From positions 1-16,771 of the forward strand of contig CAJUJB010000054.1 of NCBI GenBank assembly GCA_910586595.1: 16,771 nt of DNA. The letters run 5' to 3'. Below are positions 1 to 5,959 of this stretch, piece by piece (positions within the stretch are counted from its first letter, which is position 1; each line of letters opens with the position of its first letter). This stretch comes from an uncultured Muribaculaceae bacterium (GTDB taxonomy: Bacteria; Bacteroidota; Bacteroidia; Bacteroidales; Muribaculaceae). Position numbers and translations under genes: made by a program. Below the pieces are notes generated by a model that was given only the letters and a program-made list of their open reading frames with translations, did no database searches and had not been told where the DNA came from.

Positions 1-13
1 GCTCTTCCGATCT
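1..13. other. Residual Illumina adapter sequence
   Basis: The first 13 bases, GCTCTTCCGATCT, are identical to the common 3' end of the Illumina TruSeq read 1 and read 2 adapters, directly next to the insert. They sit at the extreme end of the sequence, where untrimmed adapter would be expected after assembly. They should be treated as technical sequence; genomic sequence begins at about position 14. Confidence 0.93.
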
Positions 14-27
14 AATTAAGTAACTGA

Positions 28-41
28 TTAATACGTATTAA
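28..41. promoter_or_regulatory. 14-bp perfect palindrome in the rpmE leader
   Basis: TTAATACGTATTAA is its own reverse complement. It ends 14 nt before the ATG of the bL31 gene. It could be a repressor operator or a small RNA stem in the leader. The position suits control of bL31, whose synthesis is autoregulated through its leader in E. coli and Zur-regulated for zinc-free paralogues in other bacteria. The sequence does not resemble a Zur box I know, and an AT-rich palindrome of this length can arise by chance, so the role is inferred only from position. Confidence 0.35.
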
Positions 42-55
42 AGAGATAAACAGCA

Positions 56-310
56 ATGAAAAAAGACATTCATCCCTCCAACTATCGCGAAGTGGTGTTC
101 AAAGATATGTCGAACGACGAAATCTTTATCACCCGCTCGACCGTTGCCACCCGCGAAACCATCGAGGTTGATGGCGTAACCTATCCCCTTGTGAAGCTTG
201 AAATCACCAGCTCTTCACACCCCTTCTTCACCGGCAAGCAGAAGCTCGTCGACACCGCAGGCCGCGTAGACAAGTTCATGAACCGCTACGCTGTTCGCAA
301 CAAGAAGTAA
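56..310 (+). CDS. rpmE: 50S ribosomal protein bL31, type B
   Basis: This 84-residue protein is a component of the large ribosomal subunit, near the central protuberance, where bL31 helps bridge the subunits. The sequence begins MKKDIHPSNYREVVF and contains SSSHPFFTGKQ followed by a VDKFMNRY segment, all typical of bL31. It has no cysteine, so it lacks the CxxC zinc site of type A proteins and belongs to the zinc-independent type B. Length is normal for type B. The ATG at 56 is preceded by an A-rich leader (AAAGAGATAAACAGCA) without a strong Shine-Dalgarno, as usual in Bacteroidetes. It is monocistronic here, closed by the terminator at 370-415. Its promoter is probably lost upstream of the contig start. 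It converges with an operon containing a zinc-type ABC transporter, which may be coincidence. Confidence 0.96.
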   Translation: MKKDIHPSNYREVVFKDMSNDEIFITRSTVATRETIEVDGVTYPLVKLEITSSSHPFFTGKQKLVDTAGRVDKFMNRYAVRNKK

Positions 311-369
311 TCAGCGCTTCACAATCAGGGTGGTCAGAGCCTATGCGCAAGGTCTCTGATGCTCTAACG

Positions 370-415
370 AAAAAGTCAAGCCACTGTGTCTTTCGATGCA
401 GTGGCTTGACTTTTT
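370..415. terminator. Bidirectional intrinsic terminator between rpmE and the tlpA-like gene
   Basis: A 17-bp perfect inverted repeat has arms 370-386 and 399-415. It can be extended by four more pairs, including two G-U, to a TTTC loop at 391-394. The right arm ends in a run of six T on the plus strand, and the left arm begins with five A, giving a T run on the minus strand. It lies between the two convergent genes (stop codons at 310 and 438), so it can end transcription from both sides. Confidence 0.92.
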
Positions 416-437
416 TGGTTTACTGAATCAGGGGGGA

Positions 438-1982
438 TTATTTCAACCTGAGGCCTGTGATGCTCCATCGGGAGTCGGCCCCTCCTTCACGGAAGGTGAT
501 TGAGGTTGAAGTTTCAGGAATAGGCCCGAAAGAGAGAGTGAACGACCCTCTGCCTTCGCTGTCGGTGTAGAACTCTTTGTCGGCAGTTATACCTTCGGTA
601 GAGAGGAGGGGGTAAGTTTGACCGTCGTCGGCAATGAGGGTGGATTGGCCGGATATCTTTATCCAATACCCCGGAGTATAATATACGTTGAAATGTATCT
701 TGGTAGCTTCGGGCGAAAGTTCGATGGAGGATACCTCCAGAATTCCGTCGGTGGTGTTGTTTTCAGAGTCGGGATACGAAACTATTGTAGCTGCACCATC
801 TTTGTGGATAGCCATGGCCGGTTTCGGGTCAATAAATGGGCGCATCAGTCGGCTGAAGAATCCGAAGGTGTAGCCTGAGGAGAAATTGCGGACGATGCCG
901 TCTGGATCAATCACTACAAAGGTTGGAATGGCATTGATGCCGTAGGCCTGATAGATGCCAATGTCCATTTTTTTGTCGCTCCAGTTATACCATGTGATGT
1001 TGTGGTCTTCGGATGCCTGGCGCCAGCCTTCCTCTGGATCTGAACTGATGCTTACTACGGCGACTTTCTCTTTGTTTGCCTCGGCAAACTCGGCGAGCTC
1101 AGGGAGTGACATTACGCAGGGATAACATCCTCTGCTCCAGAAGTCGATCAGTATCCATCGCCCCTTAAGTTCTGAAAGATGATGGATATTGCCTTCGAGG
1201 TCGTACAGATCGGCGTCGACCAAGGGGGAGCCCGGTTTTACGGGGTCGGGAGGAAAGAGGTAGGCTGTGATTGTTTGACCAGCTTCAGTGGCAAGTTCGT
1301 CGGACGACAGAGTGGAGTGAAGTTTCTTTAGCGCCTCTGCGTGCCTCGGATCGGTGCTGGGAAAAGATGTGACCTGCGCCAGATCGGCAAATTTGTCGAG
1401 CCATTGCGGCGAGTGGGGTAACGAAGCCAGCAGGTCGATGTCTCGCTCTGTAATCACATCGTATATGGAGTCTCTACGTGCGGTTTCTTTTTTAGCTGTC
1501 TTCTTGAGGGCAGCTCTGGCTTCGTCTGTGAGAGTTGTGTCTGAGATTGCTGTATGGAAGTCGACGAAGCTTTGTTGATATTCATTCCAGAGCGTACTGG
1601 AGTTGTAGAGGAAGTTGTCGAGTAATTCTTGTTCGGGAATGGCTCCTGTAAGAGGCCATGTGCGTATGAGCTTATCTGTGGCTTCAATAGAAATGTGGGC
1701 ACCAGGGGTGGCCTTGATGTCTCGCCAGACGGGGGGAAACCCAGGTTCGTCGCACGATAGTTGGGTCTCTGAAATGCCTTCAGGCACTTCGGCTTCCAGA
1801 TGGAACTTTCCACCATGTACAGTGTCGATGGCAATCGACGATCCGACACGTCCGTCGAAGAGATAGAGGATTATGGCACTGCCATCGCTTATGGCGGGAT
1901 TATTACCATCGATGATAAAATTCTCTGCTGCCAGAGAACCTGCTGCGCAGAGAAGCAAGACTGGGAGGAGGTTCTTTTTCAT
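438..1982 (-). CDS. Exported TlpA-like thioredoxin-fold thiol-disulfide oxidoreductase
   Basis: This 514-residue envelope protein is probably involved in thiol-disulfide exchange in the periplasm. Residues 1-19 form a signal peptide (KK, a hydrophobic LLPVLLLCAAG core, then SLAA before ENF). Residues 20-110 look like the DUF4369-type beta domain common before TlpA modules in Bacteroidetes; 110-240 are mostly helical. The thioredoxin fold spans about 250-385, with the redox motif CYPC at 286-289 and the cis-proline in AIPTF (P353). Residues 415-514 form a second beta domain (TPGYWIKISG, then SFTLSFGPIPE) seen in other Bacteroidetes members of this family. The residue before the first cysteine is Gly rather than the usual Trp. 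It is the last gene of the minus-strand operon, 14 nt after the ABC ATPase gene. The fold is secure; the substrate is unknown. Confidence 0.88.
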   Translation of the reverse strand: MKKNLLPVLLLCAAGSLAAENFIIDGNNPAISDGSAIILYLFDGRVGSSIAIDTVHGGKFHLEAEVPEGISETQLSCDEPGFPPVWRDIKATPGAHISIEATDKLIRTWPLTGAIPEQELLDNFLYNSSTLWNEYQQSFVDFHTAISDTTLTDEARAALKKTAKKETARRDSIYDVITERDIDLLASLPHSPQWLDKFADLAQVTSFPSTDPRHAEALKKLHSTLSSDELATEAGQTITAYLFPPDPVKPGSPLVDADLYDLEGNIHHLSELKGRWILIDFWSRGCYPCVMSLPELAEFAEANKEKVAVVSISSDPEEGWRQASEDHNITWYNWSDKKMDIGIYQAYGINAIPTFVVIDPDGIVRNFSSGYTFGFFSRLMRPFIDPKPAMAIHKDGAATIVSYPDSENNTTDGILEVSSIELSPEATKIHFNVYYTPGYWIKISGQSTLIADDGQTYPLLSTEGITADKEFYTDSEGRGSFTLSFGPIPETSTSITFREGGADSRWSITGLRLK

Positions 1983-1996
1983 GAATAAGTTAGGTT

Positions 1997-2758
1997 TTAA
2001 GATTCATCGGGTTCGCATTCCGGCCGCAGATAGTGATGGGCTGCCGTACATTCCCTCAGGGTATGGTCAACAATTATATGTCGGTTGGCCATGCCGGCAA
2101 TCTGCGACATTTCGTGACTTACGAGCAGGATGGTGGTGTTGTGGCTTAGTGAATCGATTATACGGTAGAGATGTGCTTCGAAATGCTTGTCGAGATAACT
2201 CAGGGGTTCGTCGAGCACAAGAACAGGTGGCCTGCTAACGATGGCCCGGCCGAATAAAGAACGCTGTAGCTGTCCGCCGGAGAGTCGGCCGATAGGGCGT
2301 GAGGCCAAGTCTTCAAGCTCGATAAGCTTGAGGACTTCTTCTATGCGGGTCTCTTTTTCGGTCTTGGAGAGATTGGGATAGGTGAGGAGTCCGGATGCCA
2401 CGACTTCGCGTACGGTAATGGGGAAGTGGGCATCGACGCTGTTTTTCTGAGGCAGGTAGCCGAAGCGCGGTGGAGTTGTCGTTGCTTTGCCGTCGGCATC
2501 ATAGAATACGATTTTACCACGCGATGGCGTAAGCAGACGCAGGATGATGCGCAGAAGTGTAGTCTTTCCGCCTCCGTTGGGGCCGGTGATGGCGATGAAG
2601 TCGCCTGTATCAACGGTGAAGTTGATGTCGGAAAGTACTTCGCGGTCTTCGCGGTTGAAATAGACGTCGCAAAGCGAGAGTAAAGGCTTGCGGTGGTGAC
2701 TGTGCTCATGGTCGCATGCCGAGCACAGACATGGGGAGCTATGGCCTGGAGAGTTCAT
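1997..2758 (-). CDS. znuC: Metal (zinc/manganese-type) ABC transporter ATP-binding protein
   Basis: This 253-residue ATPase would power uptake of a divalent metal delivered by the adjacent binding protein. Walker A is GPNGGGKT (59-66), the Q-loop Gln is at about 104, the ABC signature LSGGQ is at 159-163, Walker B is VLVLDEP (179-185), and the H-loop His is at 215 in LLVSHE. The overall pattern matches the ZnuC/MntB-type branch. An unusual N-terminal stretch before the ATPase fold holds C10, C12, C15 and H17, H19, H21, H22, which could bind metal; the C-terminus also carries C237, H241, H242 and C248. The start overlaps the end of the ZnuA-like gene by 20 nt, which suggests translational coupling. 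No permease gene follows; the next gene is the TlpA-like protein. Metal specificity cannot be read from the sequence. Confidence 0.92.
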   Translation of the reverse strand: MNSPGHSSPCLCSACDHEHSHHRKPLLSLCDVYFNREDREVLSDINFTVDTGDFIAITGPNGGGKTTLLRIILRLLTPSRGKIVFYDADGKATTTPPRFGYLPQKNSVDAHFPITVREVVASGLLTYPNLSKTEKETRIEEVLKLIELEDLASRPIGRLSGGQLQRSLFGRAIVSRPPVLVLDEPLSYLDKHFEAHLYRIIDSLSHNTTILLVSHEMSQIAGMANRHIIVDHTLRECTAAHHYLRPECEPDES

Positions 2759-3590
2759 CGGCTATAAGTGTGATCTGTTGCATCCACTCGTAGGCGAGAG
2801 GATCGATGGTGACGAGCCTTGACCCTATGGCTTCATTGATTGTGGCCGCCTGGCGTGAGTCGTATTCTTTCTGAAAGAAAAATACGGTGACGCTGTCGGC
2901 GCGGGCGTGGTCGATTATCTCGCGGAGTTGGCGGGCCGACATTTCCTTACTCTCCTGGCCAACCGCAAGCTGGTGGAGGCCATAATCTCTTGCGAAGTAT
3001 GAAAGAGAAGGGTGCCAGACGGCGAATGTGGTGCCCTTGACTTTATCCATTTTCACGGATATCTCGTTTCCAAGTGAGTCGAGGCGCTGCTCGAGTATGA
3101 CGAGGCGCGCGTGGTAGCCCGTGGCTCCTTCAGGGTTAATCTCGCATAGGGCAGACGTCATGTTCCGGGCCATGGTAAGCGCGCTGCTTACCGACGTCCA
3201 TACGTGTGGGTCGGGCGCGCCATCGTGGTCATGGTCGCCGTGTGTATGGGTGCCGTATATTGGTGTGATGCCGGCAGATGTATCCACTACTGGAAGACCT
3301 GCGATATTCTTCATAGATGCTTCAAATGGGAGGGCTCCGGTTGCGAAGTAGGCGCTGGCCTTATCGACCATAGCTCGCTGGGCCATTGAAGGTTCGAAGG
3401 TTTCGGGGTCAGATCCGGAGCGCAGCATTGTCACTATTTCTGCGTCGGGTTCGGCAATCTGCTCGAGCAACCAGCGCTGTGGCTCGATGCTTACGGCATA
3501 AGTAATGCCGCCGGTGGCCTCACCTTTATTGGCGCAGGCCACCGACAGCATTTGTATCGAAATTAATGCTGCAGTGAGCAATTTATTCAT
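2739..3590 (-). CDS. znuA: ZnuA-like metal-binding lipoprotein of an ABC transporter
   Basis: This 283-residue solute-binding protein of the ZnuA/TroA (cluster 9) family would capture zinc or manganese in the periplasm. I place the start at the ATG at 3590: it gives a lipoprotein signal (MNKLLTAALISIQMLSVAC, lipid attachment at C19). The open frame further upstream lies inside nfnB. Family marks are GSDPETFEPS (61-70), a His-rich loop at about 115-123 (THTHGDHDHD), DPHVW at 127-131, HPSLSYFARDYGL from H193, and TIDPLAYEW with D263. The position that is His in GxDPHxxEP of many homologues is Glu63 here, so the metal site may use His129, His193, Asp263 and possibly Glu63. Its ATG lies inside the last codons of nfnB (8-nt overlap ATGAATAA). 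Confidence 0.9.
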   Translation of the reverse strand: MNKLLTAALISIQMLSVACANKGEATGGITYAVSIEPQRWLLEQIAEPDAEIVTMLRSGSDPETFEPSMAQRAMVDKASAYFATGALPFEASMKNIAGLPVVDTSAGITPIYGTHTHGDHDHDGAPDPHVWTSVSSALTMARNMTSALCEINPEGATGYHARLVILEQRLDSLGNEISVKMDKVKGTTFAVWHPSLSYFARDYGLHQLAVGQESKEMSARQLREIIDHARADSVTVFFFQKEYDSRQAATINEAIGSRLVTIDPLAYEWMQQITLIADELSRP

Positions 3591-5049
3591 CAGCAAGCAG
3601 GCTTTTAGCCATTGAAGCGGCGGCTTGACGGCCATCACCCATGGCAAGGATGACTGTGGCACCGCCACGGACGATGTCGCCACCGGCGAATATAGTGGGG
3701 ATAGATGAGCGATGTTCGTTGTCGACGGCGATAGTTCCACGGTTTGTTACATTGAGGCCGTCGATGTTGGATGGGATAAGCGGGTTGGGAGATACGCCTA
3801 CGCTTACTATAACCTGGTCAACTTCGATTTCGTCGATGGCGCCTTCGATGGGCACCGGGCTACGGCGCCCGGATGCGTCGGGCTCGCCGAGCTCCATGCG
3901 CTGCACAAACATGCGTGCGACGCGGCCTCGCTCGTCTCCTTCGTATCGTACAGGATTACAAAGTGTGAGGAATTCAACCCCTTCTTCCTTGGCATGCTCG
4001 ATCTCTTCAACGCGGGCAGGCATTTCCGACATACCGCGTCGGTAGATGATCATGGCACGCTCGGCACCCATGCGTCGGGCTGTGCGGACAGAGTCCATGG
4101 CTGTATTGCCGCCACCGATGACCGCAACGCGGCGACCTTCGATTACTGGAGTGTCGCTGCCAGGGCGACCAGCCCCCATGAGGTTGATGCGGGTGAGGTA
4201 TTCGTTGCTTGACATAACTCCGGAGAGGTTTTCGCCGGGGATGCCCATAAAGCGGGGTAAGCCGGCGCCGGAAGCCACGAATATTCCACGGAAGCCCATG
4301 TTGAGAAGATCGTCATAACTCAGGGTCTTGCCTATCACGGTGTCGGTGTGGAATCGTACACCGAGTGCCCGTAGGGCATCCAGTTCGGCGTCAACCACAC
4401 TGTTTGGCAGACGGAATTCGGGAATACCGTATTTAAGTACGCCGCCAATTTCGTGCAGAGCTTCGAATACGTCAATTTCAAATCCCATGCGGGCCATGGC
4501 TCCTGCAAACGACAGGCCGGCGGGGCCGGAGCCTGCAACTGCGACACGGATGCCGTTTGATTGTTTTTCGGAGGGCACGATTACTTCGGCGGTCATACGC
4601 TCGGTATCGGCGGCAAAGCGCTCGAGATATCCGATTGCCACCGGTGGCTTCTTCATCTTGTTATAGATGCATCGGCTCTCGCACTGGCGTTCCTGCGGAC
4701 ATACGCGGCCGCACACAGCCGGAAGTGCGCTTGTCTGCTTCAGCACGGCGGCGGCGCGATGGATGTCGCCACGCTGTATGTTTTTGATAAAATCGGGAAT
4801 TGCTATATTGACCGGGCAGCCTTCAATACAGGTCGGGGTGGGGCAGTCGAGGCAGCGGGTGGCCTCAAGCACTGCCTGCTCCTGGCTGAGCCCCTGGTTA
4901 ACCTCCTCATTGCATGTGATACGGTACGCCGGGTCGAGCTGAGGCATGACTACACGAGGAATGGAAGTACGCTCTTTGGCGGTCATTTCATCGCGGAGCT
5001 GCACACGCCATGCAGCGTCGCGTCCTTCATTTATTATTTCTTGACTCAT
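3583..5049 (-). CDS. nfnB: NfnB/GltD-like NADPH-binding iron-sulfur flavoprotein (large subunit)
   Basis: This 488-residue cytoplasmic oxidoreductase is related to the glutamate synthase small subunit. An N-terminal iron-sulfur domain carries two cysteine sets: C66, C69, C74, C78 and C113, C117, C123, C127. An FAD-binding GxGxxG motif (VAGSGPAGLS) lies at 171-180, an NADPH-binding VIGGGNTAMDS at 310-320, and a C-terminal FAD segment IFAGGDIVRGG at 453-463. It sits 7 nt after a PyrK-like FAD/2Fe-2S subunit. That pairing is the NfnAB (NADH-dependent ferredoxin:NADP oxidoreductase, electron-bifurcating) or SudAB arrangement; it would exchange electrons between NADH, ferredoxin and NADPH. No glutamate synthase large subunit is present, which argues against a GltBD role. 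Databases often call this protein GltA. The choice between Nfn and sulfide dehydrogenase is inference. Confidence 0.88.
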   Translation of the reverse strand: MSQEIINEGRDAAWRVQLRDEMTAKERTSIPRVVMPQLDPAYRITCNEEVNQGLSQEQAVLEATRCLDCPTPTCIEGCPVNIAIPDFIKNIQRGDIHRAAAVLKQTSALPAVCGRVCPQERQCESRCIYNKMKKPPVAIGYLERFAADTERMTAEVIVPSEKQSNGIRVAVAGSGPAGLSFAGAMARMGFEIDVFEALHEIGGVLKYGIPEFRLPNSVVDAELDALRALGVRFHTDTVIGKTLSYDDLLNMGFRGIFVASGAGLPRFMGIPGENLSGVMSSNEYLTRINLMGAGRPGSDTPVIEGRRVAVIGGGNTAMDSVRTARRMGAERAMIIYRRGMSEMPARVEEIEHAKEEGVEFLTLCNPVRYEGDERGRVARMFVQRMELGEPDASGRRSPVPIEGAIDEIEVDQVIVSVGVSPNPLIPSNIDGLNVTNRGTIAVDNEHRSSIPTIFAGGDIVRGGATVILAMGDGRQAAASMAKSLLADE

Positions 5050-5056
5050 GGCTTGC

Positions 5057-5857
5057 TTATTTAGAGGTTACGGGATCATATGCCTTCATGCGCATCATCA
5101 TTTCGTCGAAATCGACCTGGTGAGCGTCGAACTCTGGGCCATCGACACAGACGAAGCGCATTTTGCCTCCGACATTCACGCGGCAGGCGCCGCACATACC
5201 CGTGCCGTCGACCATAATGGTATTGAGTGAGCAGATGGTGGGTATCTCATATTTTTTTGTGAGAAGGGCCACGAATTTCATCATTATGGCAGGGCCTATG
5301 GCCACGACTTCTGCAACATGCTCGCGTTGAATCACTTCTTCAACACCTGCTGTGACGAGGCCTTTGCGGCCTTCCGACCCATCGTCGGTCATGATTACAA
5401 CTTCATCGCTGTAGCGTGCAACTTCGTCCTTGAGGATTATAAGGTCTTTATTACGGGCGGCAAGCACGCTTACCACGCGGTTTCCGGCTTCCTTGAAGGC
5501 TTTAATAATAGGAAGGAGTGGCGCCACACCAACACCACCACCGCAGCAGAGCACAGTGCCATCGCGGCGCCCTACAGCAGTTGCGCGGCCAAGCGGGCCT
5601 ACAAGGTCGGTCATGGAATCTCCGGCCTCAAGGGCACAGATTTTTGCAGTGGAGATGCCTACGGCCTGTACCACAAGCGTTATAGTTCCGGCTTTCTCGT
5701 CGGCATCTGCGATGGTAAGGGGAATGCGTTCGCCTCCTTCACCGCAGCGCACGATGACGAAGTGTCCAGGTTTTCGAGCCCTGGCGACTTCAGGCGCTTC
5801 GACAACGAGGCGCACTACTTTTTCCGAAAAATGTGTTTTTTCAATTATGCGATACAT
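5057..5857 (-). CDS. nfnA: NfnA/PyrK-like FAD and 2Fe-2S oxidoreductase (small subunit)
   Basis: This 266-residue protein belongs to the ferredoxin-NADP reductase-like family of PyrK, SudB and NfnA. The FAD site is marked by RIPLTIAD (44-51), and the NAD-binding segment by CCGGGVGVAPLLP (104-116). The 2Fe-2S site lies at VDGTGMCGAC (216-225), with C222, C225 and a later C237 in FVCVDG. Asp217 stands where Nfn small subunits are reported to use aspartate as the fourth ligand. Dihydroorotate dehydrogenase genes are absent here, so a PyrK role is less likely than partnership with the downstream NfnB-like subunit, 7 nt away. It is the first gene of the operon, with a good promoter at 5880-5911. 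In fermenting Bacteroidales such a complex would balance NADH, NADPH and reduced ferredoxin. Confidence 0.88.
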   Translation of the reverse strand: MYRIIEKTHFSEKVVRLVVEAPEVARARKPGHFVIVRCGEGGERIPLTIADADEKAGTITLVVQAVGISTAKICALEAGDSMTDLVGPLGRATAVGRRDGTVLCCGGGVGVAPLLPIIKAFKEAGNRVVSVLAARNKDLIILKDEVARYSDEVVIMTDDGSEGRKGLVTAGVEEVIQREHVAEVVAIGPAIMMKFVALLTKKYEIPTICSLNTIMVDGTGMCGACRVNVGGKMRFVCVDGPEFDAHQVDFDEMMMRMKAYDPVTSK

Positions 5858-5879
5858 GTATGCTTGGTTTTTCTTCGTG

Positions 5880-5911
5880 CAAAATTAGAAAAAATATCCT
5901 GAATACACAAC
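5880..5911 (-). promoter_or_regulatory. Promoter of the nfnA-nfnB-znuA-znuC-tlpA operon
   Basis: Read on the minus strand, GTTG (5911-5908) is followed by a 20-nt spacer and TAATTTTG (5887-5880). This fits the Bacteroidetes consensus TTTG-N19-21-TAnnTTTG, with one mismatch in the -33 box. The -7 box lies 22 nt before the nfnA ATG, so the transcript leader would be short, about 15 nt. No other strong promoter was seen within the operon, whose genes overlap or nearly touch. Confidence 0.75.
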
Positions 5912-5940
5912 GCCCCCGAGGTGAATCGGGGGCGCAGTGT
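5905..5940 (-). terminator. Terminator hairpin after the secreted multidomain protein
   Basis: A 9-bp perfect GC-rich stem has arms 5911-5919 (CGCCCCCGA) and 5926-5934 (TCGGGGGCG), with a 6-nt loop. It can be extended outward by ACAC/GTGT (5905-5908 and 5937-5940) around a small internal mismatch. On the minus strand it follows the stop codon at 5960 by about 20 nt. The T tract after it is weak (TTGTGTATT), so termination may be incomplete. The -33 box of the next promoter begins in its last base. Confidence 0.7.
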
Positions 5941-5959
5941 TTATGAGGGTCTTATGTGC

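Noticed and set aside
3591..3740. Extending the ZnuA-like protein upstream by 50 residues in the open frame
   Set aside because: The extension lies entirely inside nfnB, and only the ATG at 3590 gives a lipoprotein signal peptide.
3583..5049. Calling nfnB the small subunit of glutamate synthase (GltD)
   Set aside because: No GltB-type large subunit is nearby, and the adjacent PyrK-like subunit fits the Nfn/Sud pair better.
5057..5857. PyrK, the electron-transfer subunit of dihydroorotate dehydrogenase
   Set aside because: No pyrD or other pyrimidine gene is present, and the 7-nt linkage to the NfnB-like gene favours Nfn or Sud.
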